The notes beneath the pieces are model-generated. The model was not told the origin of the DNA. It saw only the letters and a list, made by a program, of their open reading frames with translations, and did no database searches. A program made the position numbers and the translations under genes. This document shows, in pieces, positions 1-5,982 of a stretch of DNA of 16,156 nucleotides (position 1 is the first letter of the stretch; every line of letters begins with the position of its first letter). This stretch comes from CAZFOB01 sp964520325 (GTDB taxonomy: Bacteria > Actinomycetota > JAICYB01): contig CAZFOB010000037.1 in the NCBI GenBank assembly GCA_964520325.1, positions 1-16,156 of the forward strand. Reading direction: 5' to 3'.

Positions 1-1272
1 TTTTTCTCGATCAGCGGATCCGACTTCGTCGAGATGTTCGTCGGCGTCGGTGCCGCCCGTGTTCGCGACCTGTTCGAGCAGGCCAAGACCAACGCCCCGG
101 CGATCATCTTCGTCGATGAGATCGATGCAGTCGGACGCCATCGCGGCGCCGGCCTCGGCGGCGGCCACGACGAGCGCGAGCAGACGCTCAACCAGCTGCT
201 CGTCGAGATGGACGGTTTCGACGTCAAGACCGGCGTCGTGCTGATCGCAGCGACCAACCGCCCGGACATCCTCGACCCGGCGTTGCTGCGCCCCGGCCGT
301 TTCGACCGCCAGATCGTCGTCGACCGACCGGACATCCGTGGACGCGAGGCGATCCTCAAGGTGCACGCGAAAGGCAAGCCGTTCGCCGAGAGCGTCGACC
401 TCGCGATCATCGCGCGCCGAACCCCCGGGTTCACCGGAGCCGATCTGGCCAACATCATCAACGAGTCTGCGTTGCTCACCGCGCGCCACGACAAGAAGGA
501 GATCACCGGCGCCGAGCTCGAAGAGGCCATCGACCGCGTGATGGCCGGACCCGAGCACAAGTCACGTCTCATCACCGCGACCGAGAAGCGCATCATCGCG
601 TACCACGAGGCCGGGCACGCGTTGGTCTCCCACCTGATGCCGTTCGCGCATCCGGTCCACAAGATCTCGATCATCCCGCGCGGCCGGGCGCTGGGATACA
701 CCCTCACGCTTCCCACCGAAGACCGATACCTCGTCACCAAGTCGGAGCTGCTCGACGAGCTCGCGATGGTCTTCGGCGGACGCGCCGCCGAGGAGATCGT
801 CTTCGGCGACATCACGACGGGCGCATCGGACGACATCGACCGGGCAACGAAGATGTCGCGCAAGATGGTGTGCGAGTGGGGGATGTCGGCTCTCGGCCCC
901 CAGGCGCTCGGCCATAGCGAAAGCCAGCCATTCCTCGGGCGCGACATCCGTTCAGAGCCCGAGTACTCCGATGCGGTGGCGGCTCAGATCGACGCCGAGG
1001 TCCGGAAGCTGATCGATCAAGGCTTCGACCGGGCCAAGGAGACGCTCATCAAGAACCGCAAGCTCCTGAACCTCATCGCCGAGCGGCTGATCGAGGTCGA
1101 GACGATCGAGGCCCCCGATCTGGAGACGCTGCTTGAGGGCGTCCCGGCCTCGTTGGGCGAGCGCGGTAAACTGTTGGAAGAAGCACTACCGGCCGGACGC
1201 GCCGGACGTGAGAGCGCGCCGAAAGGCCGTCGGGCCCGGCCAAAACCCGAACCCGGCCTCTCGCCCGCGTAG
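1..1272 (+). CDS. ftsH: ATP-dependent zinc metalloprotease FtsH, C-terminal part (5' end outside window)
   Basis: Membrane-anchored AAA+ protease that unfolds and degrades membrane and short-lived soluble proteins. The frame is open from base 1, so the N-terminal membrane segments and Walker A lie upstream. Visible in order: the start of the AAA core (GSDFVEMFVGVGAARVRDLF), Walker B (IIFVDEID, about 103-126 bp), the second region of homology (ATNRPDILDPALLRPGRFDR, with arginine fingers), the zinc motif HEAGH at 604-618, and the probable third zinc ligand Asp in GASDDID (832-834). The tail after about 1140 is Pro/Arg/Lys-rich and poorly conserved, as is normal for actinobacterial FtsH. It stops at TAG 1270-1272, inside a 20-bp tandem repeat. 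Lying upstream of folE matches the mycobacterial order. The identification is near certain; only the 5' end is missing. Confidence 0.97.
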   Translation, partial: FFSISGSDFVEMFVGVGAARVRDLFEQAKTNAPAIIFVDEIDAVGRHRGAGLGGGHDEREQTLNQLLVEMDGFDVKTGVVLIAATNRPDILDPALLRPGRFDRQIVVDRPDIRGREAILKVHAKGKPFAESVDLAIIARRTPGFTGADLANIINESALLTARHDKKEITGAELEEAIDRVMAGPEHKSRLITATEKRIIAYHEAGHALVSHLMPFAHPVHKISIIPRGRALGYTLTLPTEDRYLVTKSELLDELAMVFGGRAAEEIVFGDITTGASDDIDRATKMSRKMVCEWGMSALGPQALGHSESQPFLGRDIRSEPEYSDAVAAQIDAEVRKLIDQGFDRAKETLIKNRKLLNLIAERLIEVETIEAPDLETLLEGVPASLGERGKLLEEALPAGRAGRESAPKGRRARPKPEPGLSPA

Positions 1273-1303
1273 CCACGAGCAAACCCGCGTAGCCCCGAGC
1301 AAG
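1264..1303 (+). repeat. 20-bp imperfect tandem duplication across the ftsH stop codon
   Basis: Units 1264-1283 and 1284-1303 match at 18 of 20 positions (differences at unit positions 12 and 20). The ftsH TAG lies inside the first unit and a second, out-of-frame TAG inside the second. The repeat looks like a replication-slippage duplication of the ftsH 3' end. It lengthens the spacer before the next gene but leaves both reading frames intact. Confidence 0.8.
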
Positions 1304-1311
1304 AAGGGGAC

Positions 1312-1971
1312 ATGGCAAAGATCGAACTCAGCACAGGCACGCCTGCGGAGATCGTTCATCCGCAGACCGGACGTCCCAAGGCGGGTATCGTCCTGATCCC
1401 CGACATCATGGGGCTCCGGCCCCTGTTCGAAGAGCACTGCGCGCGCATCTCCAAGGAGTGGAAGGTGAGCATCTGCGCACCCGAGCTTTTTCCCGGCGGC
1501 GACAAATGGGGTCTCGAGTCGCGCATGAAGAAGGCGAAGGCGCTGTCGGACGAGGACAAGATCAACGACATCCTCGCCGCCGCTCAGCGCACGGGCTGCG
1601 ACACCGTTCACCTCGTCGGCTTCTGCATGGGGGGGATGTACGCCCTCAAGGCCGCCGCCGAGGACCGTTTCACCAAGGCCGTGTCGTTCTACGGGATGGT
1701 GCGCGTGCCCAAGCAGTGGAAGAGCAAGAAACAGGCCGAACCACTGGACATCCTCGCCGACCGCGCGGCCACCCACGTCATGCTCATCACCGGGACAGAG
1801 GACGTCTACGTCCCGGTCGAGGATGCGAAGGAGCTCGAGAAGCTCGGTGCGAGCGTGGTGCTCTACAAAGGGGCCGAGCACGGCTTCGCGCACGACCCCG
1901 AGCGTCCGGCCCATCGCGAGAAGGACGCGAAGGACGCCTGGGCCAGGGCGAAGAAGTTCCTCGGTCTGTAG
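1312..1971 (+). CDS. Dienelactone hydrolase family protein (alpha/beta hydrolase)
   Basis: A 219-residue soluble alpha/beta hydrolase of the dienelactone hydrolase family. Family members hydrolyse lactones or esters; the substrate here is unknown. The catalytic triad is visible and ordered as in classical dienelactone hydrolase: nucleophile Cys105 in GFCMGG, Asp164 in GTEDVYVP, His190 in GAEHGFAHD. Length is normal for the family. The ATG at 1312 is preceded by AAGGGGA (1304-1310), a good ribosome-binding site. It begins 39 bases after ftsH and ends 41 bases before folE, so it may be read with ftsH. It has no obvious link to folate synthesis and no counterpart at this position in the M. tuberculosis arrangement. 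Family assignment is firm; the physiological role is unknown. Confidence 0.9.
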   Translation: MAKIELSTGTPAEIVHPQTGRPKAGIVLIPDIMGLRPLFEEHCARISKEWKVSICAPELFPGGDKWGLESRMKKAKALSDEDKINDILAAAQRTGCDTVHLVGFCMGGMYALKAAAEDRFTKAVSFYGMVRVPKQWKSKKQAEPLDILADRAATHVMLITGTEDVYVPVEDAKELEKLGASVVLYKGAEHGFAHDPERPAHREKDAKDAWARAKKFLGL

Positions 1972-1997
1972 CGCCAGAGCCGGTTCCAACACGCGGC

Positions 1998-2003
1998 TAC
2001 CAT
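1998..2003 (+). promoter_or_regulatory. Candidate -10 box for folE (leaderless start)
   Basis: TACCAT fits the actinobacterial TAnnnT -10 pattern and ends 9 bases before the folE ATG, with no Shine-Dalgarno between. That spacing would place the transcription start at or next to the ATG, giving a leaderless mRNA. No convincing -35 hexamer is seen, so this rests on the -10 and the spacing only. Confidence 0.35.
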
Positions 2004-2012
2004 TGACGTCCG

Positions 2013-2588
2013 ATGGACGATCAAGGCGAGCGAGTCGCCGCAGCTGTACGCGAGATGCTTGTCGCGCTCGGGGAGGATCCCGACCGCGAGGGCCTGAAGC
2101 GCACGCCGGAGCGCGTAGCGAAGTTCCTGAGCGAGTTCACGTCGGGATCCGATGTCGACCCGTCGACGCTCTTGTCCACCGTGTTCTCCGAGGACCACGA
2201 CGAGATGATCCTCGTGAAGAACATCGATTTCGCGACCCTATGTGAACACCATCTGCTGCCCTTCATCGGCAAGGCCCACGTCGGCTACATCCCGGGCAAG
2301 ACCGGACAGGTCACCGGTCTCTCGAAGCTCGCGCGCGTCGTCGATGCGTGCTCGCGCCGTCTGCAGATGCAGGAGCGGTTGACGTCTCAGATCGCCGACG
2401 CGGTCGAGAAGGCGCTCGATCCGCGGGGAGTGATCGTCGTCATCGAAGCCGAACACCTGTGCATGTCGATGCGCGGCGTTAGCAAGCCCGGACATACGAC
2501 CGTGACGTCGGCCGTGCGCGGGGTGTTCCGCGAGAATGTCGCGACGAGAGCCGAGGCCATGGCGATCATCCGGAGCGGCGGAGCGTGA
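2013..2588 (+). CDS. folE: GTP cyclohydrolase I
   Basis: Converts GTP to 7,8-dihydroneopterin triphosphate, the first step of tetrahydrofolate synthesis. At 191 residues it is a typical type IA enzyme. Zinc ligands are visible as Cys77 and His80 in the LCEHHLLPF motif and Cys150 in EAEHLCM. Catalytic His79 and His148 and the signatures SRRLQMQERLT and MRGVSKPG are also present. The ATG at 2013 has no clear Shine-Dalgarno and follows a TACCAT box, so it may be leaderless. Its TGA overlaps the folP GTG. It heads the folate operon folE-folP-nuclease-folB-folK. The zinc-dependent form is intact, so no alternative metal-switch enzyme is implied. Confidence 0.97.
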   Translation: MDDQGERVAAAVREMLVALGEDPDREGLKRTPERVAKFLSEFTSGSDVDPSTLLSTVFSEDHDEMILVKNIDFATLCEHHLLPFIGKAHVGYIPGKTGQVTGLSKLARVVDACSRRLQMQERLTSQIADAVEKALDPRGVIVVIEAEHLCMSMRGVSKPGHTTVTSAVRGVFRENVATRAEAMAIIRSGGA

Positions 2589-3379
2589 GACTCCTGCCGT
2601 CCGGCCGAACGGCCGTGATGGGGATCCTCAACGTCACGCCCGACTCCTTCTTCGATGGAGGCCGCTTCGCCGCTCTCGAGGCGGCCGTCGATCGAGCGAG
2701 CGCGATGGTCGATCATGGTGCCGATCTCATCGACGTCGGCGGCGAGTCGACGCGTCCCGGCGCCGTCGAGGTGGACGTCGACGAGGAGACACGGCGAACC
2801 GCGCCCGTGATCGAGCGGATCGCCCGCCTCGGGGTTGCGATCTCGATCGACACGAGGAAGGCGACGGTCGCCAAGGCCGCCCTCGACGCCGGCGCATCGA
2901 TGGTCAACGACGTCTCGGCCGGCGCCTCCGATGCGGCGATGCTTCCGTTGGTCGCCGACAGGCGCGTGCCGATCGTGCTCATGCACACGCGGGGCACGCC
3001 CGAGACGATGGACTCGGAGACCACCTACGACGACGTGATGACCGATGTTCGCTCAGAGCTCGCCGAGCGCGTCACGGCTGCCAAGCAGGCCGGCATCGTT
3101 GCGTCGAACATCATGCTCGACCCCGGCCTCGGCTTCGCGAAGACCGCCGACCAGTCTCTCGAGCTCGTCCGTCGGATCGGTGAGTTGAGAAGCGAAGGAT
3201 CTCCCCTCATCGTCGGACCGTCCCGCAAGCGGTTCATCGGCGGCGAACCTGCCGACCGCCTCGAAGGCACGCTCGCCGTCTGCGCCTGGTGTGCGTCCCG
3301 CGGTGTGGACGTCGTTCGGGTGCACGACGTAGCTGAGGTGCGCCGCGTCATCGACATGATCGCCAGGCTGGCCCCGTGA
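2585..3379 (+). CDS. folP: Dihydropteroate synthase
   Basis: Condenses 6-hydroxymethyl-7,8-dihydropterin pyrophosphate with p-aminobenzoate to dihydropteroate; it is the sulfonamide target. The 264 residues form a TIM barrel with both family signatures: MGILNVTPDSFFDGG (12-26) and GADLIDVGGESTRPGA (45-60). Also visible are SIDTRK (87-92), NDVSAG (108-113), DPGLGF (179-184) and the substrate loop GPSRKRFIG (211-219). The GTG start at 2585 overlaps the folE TGA in a GTGA quartet, indicating translational coupling, and the protein begins close to the first conserved block. Its own TGA overlaps the next gene's GTG in the same way. Nothing unusual is seen in the catalytic loops. Confidence 0.97.
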   Translation: MRLLPSGRTAVMGILNVTPDSFFDGGRFAALEAAVDRASAMVDHGADLIDVGGESTRPGAVEVDVDEETRRTAPVIERIARLGVAISIDTRKATVAKAALDAGASMVNDVSAGASDAAMLPLVADRRVPIVLMHTRGTPETMDSETTYDDVMTDVRSELAERVTAAKQAGIVASNIMLDPGLGFAKTADQSLELVRRIGELRSEGSPLIVGPSRKRFIGGEPADRLEGTLAVCAWCASRGVDVVRVHDVAEVRRVIDMIARLAP

Positions 3380-4239
3380 CGCTCTTCGACGACACCCTCT
3401 TCAAGCAGGGCGAGCGGCTCTTCGAGCTCAACCCGAGCAAGCTCCAGTGCTATCTCGATTGCCCGCGCCAGTTCCGGTTCCGTTACATCGACAAGAGGTC
3501 GGAGCGTCGCGCTTTCGGTCCGACCGCCCTCGGCCGTTCCGTCCACAAGGCACTGCGCGACTTCTATGCGATGGACCGCGAGGAGCGCACCATCGAGAAT
3601 CTGCTGCGGGCTCTCAGGCGATCGTGGGACGGCAGCGGCTATCGGTCTGCCAAGGAGGCGGAGGACGCCTTTGCACGCGCCGAGGACATGCTCAGGAGGT
3701 ATCACGTGGGCACCGATCCCACGAAGGCCCGTGTCGTCGCTCTCGAGTCGAAGTTCTCGCATGCGATCAACTCCGACAGCATCCTCGTCACCGGGCGGGT
3801 GGACCGCATCGACATCGACGAAGGCGAGTACGTCATCGTCGACTACAAGACCGGACGGTTCGGCTCCGACGACATCGCGCTCAACGAGTCGCTTCCACTC
3901 TCGCTGTACGCGATCGCCGTCTCGGCCACGATGGGGCGCGACGTGCACCGCATCGCCGTCGAGCATCTGTCGTCGGGACGCCGGGCGGAGACGAGCCGCC
4001 GCCCCGACCGGCTCGCGCAAGACTGGACGAGGATCACGTCCCTCGCCGGCGAGATGCGGAGCGGGACCGACTTCCTGCCGATACCGAGTGCGCTCTGTCG
4101 ATGGTGCGACTACCTGGTGGCCTGCCCCGAAGGCCGCGCATCCCTCCGGCCGGGGGACACCCCGGGACCCCAGCGCCGCGTGCCGAACGCTCCGGACGAC
4201 GACGTCCCGCCGGTGTTCGACGTGGACGACACTTCGTGA
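3376..4239 (+). CDS. RecB/Cas4-like PD-(D/E)XK nuclease with probable 4Fe-4S cluster
   Basis: A 287-residue protein of the RecB-type PD-(D/E)XK nuclease superfamily (PDDEXK_1/Cas4/AddB-like). Core motifs are visible: an LGRSVHKAL helix with His57, GRVDRID with Asp143, and VDYKTG with Asp156 and Lys158. Four cysteines fit the Fe-S staple of Cas4 and AddB nucleases: Cys29 in LDCPRQFRFRYI near the N-terminus, and Cys241, Cys244 and Cys250 in CRWCDYLVAC. The Gln usually found in the motif before the YA pair is Pro174. The C-terminal 30 residues are Pro/Asp-rich and look disordered. The GTG start overlaps the folP stop and the TGA overlaps the folB start, so it is embedded in the folate operon. 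There is no helicase domain and no cas gene nearby. Fold assignment is firm; substrate and role are unknown, with DNA repair the likeliest guess. Confidence 0.85.
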   Translation: MTLFDDTLFKQGERLFELNPSKLQCYLDCPRQFRFRYIDKRSERRAFGPTALGRSVHKALRDFYAMDREERTIENLLRALRRSWDGSGYRSAKEAEDAFARAEDMLRRYHVGTDPTKARVVALESKFSHAINSDSILVTGRVDRIDIDEGEYVIVDYKTGRFGSDDIALNESLPLSLYAIAVSATMGRDVHRIAVEHLSSGRRAETSRRPDRLAQDWTRITSLAGEMRSGTDFLPIPSALCRWCDYLVACPEGRASLRPGDTPGPQRRVPNAPDDDVPPVFDVDDTS

Positions 4240-4583
4240 CCGACGCGATTGTCCTCCGCGGCATCGTCGCAGAAGGCCGGCACGGCATCGGGGACGAGCG
4301 CGACGAGCCGCAATCCTTCGTGGTCGATGTCGAAGTGGTCGGGGATCTGGCGGCTGCAGCCGCGGCCGACACCATCGAGGCGACGATCGACTACGGGATG
4401 ATCGCCACTGAGGTTCGCGATGTGATCAGCAACGAGTCCTACGAGCTCGTCGAAGCGATCGCCGAGGCTGTCGCGGCCCGCGTGATATCGCTCGGCGTGA
4501 ACTCGGTGCGCGTGAGGGTGTCGAAGCCCGCTGCTGCTGCGTCCCTCGGAGTCGACGAGGTCGCGATCTTCGTCGAGCGCTGA
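4236..4583 (+). CDS. folB: Dihydroneopterin aldolase
   Basis: Cleaves 7,8-dihydroneopterin to 6-hydroxymethyl-7,8-dihydropterin and glycolaldehyde, the step between folE products and folK. The 115-residue protein carries GRHGIGDERDEPQSFVVDVE (the active-site Glu is probably Glu21), IDYG with Tyr53, ELVEAIAEAVA, and VRVSKP with catalytic Lys97. Length is normal for the family. I place the start at GTG 4236, which overlaps the nuclease TGA in a GTGA quartet. The frame is open far upstream, but no family homology lies before this point. Its stop at 4581-4583 is followed at once by the folK GTG. Confidence 0.95.
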   Translation: MTDAIVLRGIVAEGRHGIGDERDEPQSFVVDVEVVGDLAAAAAADTIEATIDYGMIATEVRDVISNESYELVEAIAEAVAARVISLGVNSVRVRVSKPAAAASLGVDEVAIFVER

Positions 4584-5042
4584 GTGCAGGTCTTCGCCGG
4601 GCTCGGTGGCAACGTCGGCGACCGCCTCGCGATGCTCAAAGCGGCTGTCGAGGCGATGCAGTCCGACCCGGAGATCGAAGTCGTCCGAACGTCGAGTGTC
4701 TACGAGACCTCTCCGGTTGGACCCGAGCAGCCCGATTTCCTGAACGCGGTCGTCGAGCTCGACACCGATCTCGCTGCTGCGGAGCTGCTTGCCCGCTTCC
4801 AAGCGATCGAGGTCCGGCTCGGCCGCATCCGGCGCCCGCGCTGGGGGCCACGAGAGATCGACATCGACCTGCTGTTCTACGGCGAGGAGACCATCGACGA
4901 AGAAGGCATCACCGTTCCGCACCCCGAGCTCGGGAACCGGGCATTCGTTCTCGTCCCGCTATCGGAGCTCGCGCCCTCTCTCGTCACCACGATCGACCGT
5001 CAAGGCGTGCGCCTCGCCTACCCACCCGACCGGCTGCTCTAA
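4584..5042 (+). CDS. folK: 2-amino-4-hydroxy-6-hydroxymethyldihydropteridine diphosphokinase
   Basis: Transfers pyrophosphate from ATP to 6-hydroxymethyl-7,8-dihydropterin, making the folP substrate. The 152 residues contain the N-terminal GLGGNVGDR (6-14, usually GLGSNxGDR, so Ser is replaced by Gly), SSVYETSPVG (37-46), and the signature RWGPREIDIDLL (86-97) with metal-binding Asp93 and Asp95. VPHPEL and NRAFVLVPL follow as expected. The GTG start directly abuts the folB TGA. This is the last recognisable gene of the folate operon; just downstream the sequence changes to an island with a pseudogene and unknown small genes. No terminator hairpin with a T-run is seen after the TAA. Confidence 0.96.
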   Translation: MQVFAGLGGNVGDRLAMLKAAVEAMQSDPEIEVVRTSSVYETSPVGPEQPDFLNAVVELDTDLAAAELLARFQAIEVRLGRIRRPRWGPREIDIDLLFYGEETIDEEGITVPHPELGNRAFVLVPLSELAPSLVTTIDRQGVRLAYPPDRLL

Positions 5043-5083
5043 AGGCGCCTCTAGGGGTCAGGGGCTCGACTGATAGGTCTGGA

Positions 5084-5257
5084 CAGGTCGACGGGACGAT
5101 CCTCGTCCTTAAGGCCGGGGAGACGCGGCGCGATCAAGTGAAAGAAGCGGCCGATCACATCCGCATCGCTGGAGGGACACTACTCGGACTCGTGTTCAAC
5201 GGCGTCCCCGAAAGCGACCTCGCCGGCGACTCTTACACGTACGCACGACGTCCTTAG
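5084..5257 (+). pseudogene. C-terminal remnant of a BY-kinase / CpsD-family tyrosine kinase
   Basis: Frame 2 translates to a 57-residue piece ending at TAG 5255-5257. It begins QVDGTILVLKAGETRRDQV and continues with an alpha-helical stretch, LLGLVFNGV, and a tail with SYTYARRP. This is the known C-terminal pattern of bacterial tyrosine autokinases and their Wzc/CpsD/CapB ATPase relatives: a DG-ILVVRAG-TRRD strand-helix, then LGVVLN, then a Tyr-containing tail. The Walker A, A' and B motifs and all N-terminal sequence are missing, and there is no ATG or GTG start upstream in frame before folK. I therefore call it a decayed fragment, probably of a polysaccharide-export kinase gene that once lay here or was brought in. 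It occupies most of the 323-base gap after folK. Confidence 0.7.
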
Positions 5258-5321
5258 CGCGCGGCATCGATTCCTTCGGCCTTCCCCGCCAACCTCCCCA
5301 CGATCAGTGAGGAGTGAGACA

Positions 5322-5339
5322 ATGACTCCGACCAAGTGA
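5322..5339 (+). other. Five-codon mini-ORF (MTPTK) with its own ribosome-binding site
   Basis: ATG at 5322 reads M-T-P-T-K then TGA. Upstream, GAGGAG (5309-5314) lies about 7 bases before the ATG, a credible ribosome-binding site. The next gene starts with a similar M-T-P sequence. The mini-ORF could be a leader peptide, or the remnant of an earlier start of the downstream gene. There is no direct evidence that it is translated. Confidence 0.3.
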
Positions 5340-5355
5340 CAAAACGGTCAGTTTG
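5337..5355 (+). promoter_or_regulatory. Inverted repeat, candidate repressor operator
   Basis: TGACAAAACGGTCAGTTTG contains TGAC/GTCA arms (5337-5340 and 5347-5350) and a second, offset near-symmetry CAAAAC/GTTTG. It lies directly upstream of the ribosome-binding site of the 5366 gene. The composition resembles operators of TetR-type repressors, which often contain GGTCAGTTTTG-like half sites. No such regulator is encoded in the window. This is a weak call made from pattern alone. Confidence 0.3.
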
Positions 5356-5365
5356 AAGGGACCAA

Positions 5366-5701
5366 ATGACCCCGGAAAGTAAGCCGACTCGCTACAACGA
5401 GCTGATCCGGATTTCTGATTACACAGTCAACACGTTCGTTATGGAGAACGAGAAGTTCTCTAACTGCCGGATCGTCGGTCCCGCAATCCTGGTCCCCACC
5501 GGCACCACTCAGATAGTCCATTGCGACTGGCCGGGGGACTTGAACTCGATCTTCTGGGAAATCCTGCCGGGCCGGACCCAGGTGTTCGGAGCCGTGGAGG
5601 TTAGGGACTGCGTTTTCTCTGGGTGTCGATTCGAGTACATGGGGCTCGCTGGCCAGAAAGCCCTACTAGACGTGCTGAAGAAGGGGTTCCAGTCCGGTTA
5701 G
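5366..5701 (+). CDS. Hypothetical protein, possible beta-helix-like fold
   Basis: A 111-residue protein I cannot assign to a named family. A strong ribosome-binding site, GAAGGGA (5355-5361), lies 4 bases before the ATG and supports a real gene. The sequence alternates short hydrophobic strands with turns and Cys/Phe positions: FSNCRIVGPAILVPTGTT, then IFWEILPGRTQVFGAVEV, then RDCVFSGCRFEYMGLAG. This rhythm suggests a small beta-helix or beta-sandwich protein. There is no signal peptide and no membrane segment, so it is probably cytosolic. Codon use is visibly less GC-rich than in the flanking operons, suggesting horizontal acquisition. Its stop overlaps by 4 bases the stop of the convergent minus-strand gene. 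Function unknown. Confidence 0.7.
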   Translation: MTPESKPTRYNELIRISDYTVNTFVMENEKFSNCRIVGPAILVPTGTTQIVHCDWPGDLNSIFWEILPGRTQVFGAVEVRDCVFSGCRFEYMGLAGQKALLDVLKKGFQSG

Positions 5702-5967
5702 CCGAACTTCACCTTGGACTGATTCAGCCCGAACTCGTTGCCCTCAATCGTCAAGTCTTTCAACTCTATGACCACCGCCAACCCCGCGTTCGGATCGGTA
5801 ACGGTCACGTCGATAATCGAAGCGGCGAGCTTGTTGAGGTCGCGAGGGCGCTTCCGGTTCTTCCAGTCGTCCTTTGAGGTGTAAATCTCGGCTGGGGGCG
5901 CAGCTGCGATGCGCTCCTCAAATTCCTTCGGCGTCATATCGGTGTCGTCGTGGTCATGCGTGGTCAT
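5698..5967 (-). CDS. Hypothetical protein downstream of BrnT-like gene (candidate antitoxin)
   Basis: An 89-residue minus-strand protein. A near-perfect ribosome-binding site, GGAGGTGA (minus strand, 5979-5972), lies 4 bases before the ATG, so the gene is very probably real. The first 11 residues are His/Asp-rich; then come a helical part (PKEFEERIAAAPPAEIY), a basic patch (KNRKRPRDLNKLAASIIDV) and a beta-rich C-terminal half. The RPRDLNKLAASIIDV block recalls the DPNQLAKLIVDIATGE block I know from many small bacterial hypothetical proteins of unknown function. It starts 15 bases after the BrnT-like gene, an arrangement common in toxin-antitoxin pairs. I see no recognisable ribbon-helix-helix or HTH motif, so the antitoxin role is inferred from position only. 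Confidence 0.65.
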   Translation of the reverse strand: MTTHDHDDTDMTPKEFEERIAAAPPAEIYTSKDDWKNRKRPRDLNKLAASIIDVTVTDPNAGLAVVIELKDLTIEGNEFGLNQSKVKFG

Positions 5968-5971
5968 CCTG

Positions 5972-5979
5972 TCACCTCC
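5972..5979 (-). promoter_or_regulatory. Strong Shine-Dalgarno of the 89-residue gene
   Basis: On the minus strand the sequence reads GGAGGTGA, 4 bases upstream of ATG 5967, in the 15-base gap after the upstream gene's TGA. It fixes the start codon and suggests high translation relative to the upstream gene (AGAAGGA), as is often seen when an antitoxin is made in excess. Confidence 0.75.
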
Positions 5980-5982
5980 GGC

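Noticed and set aside
1186..1992. Long minus-strand open frame opposite the hydrolase gene
   Set aside because: It mirrors the codon pattern of the plus-strand gene, has no ribosome-binding site and no recognisable domain; a GC-rich shadow.
1978..1998. AGCCG/CGGCT hairpin between the hydrolase gene and folE
   Set aside because: Only 5 bp with an 11-base loop and no T-run; it overlaps the candidate folE -10 box and is within chance expectation.
3376..4239. Cas4 of a CRISPR system
   Set aside because: There are no cas genes or repeat-spacer arrays in the window; the context is folate synthesis. The resemblance is at superfamily level only.
5043..5083. tRNA-derived attachment site at the left edge of the island
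   Set aside because: No tRNA cloverleaf or T-arm could be made from the sequence, and no matching direct repeat was found at the right edge.
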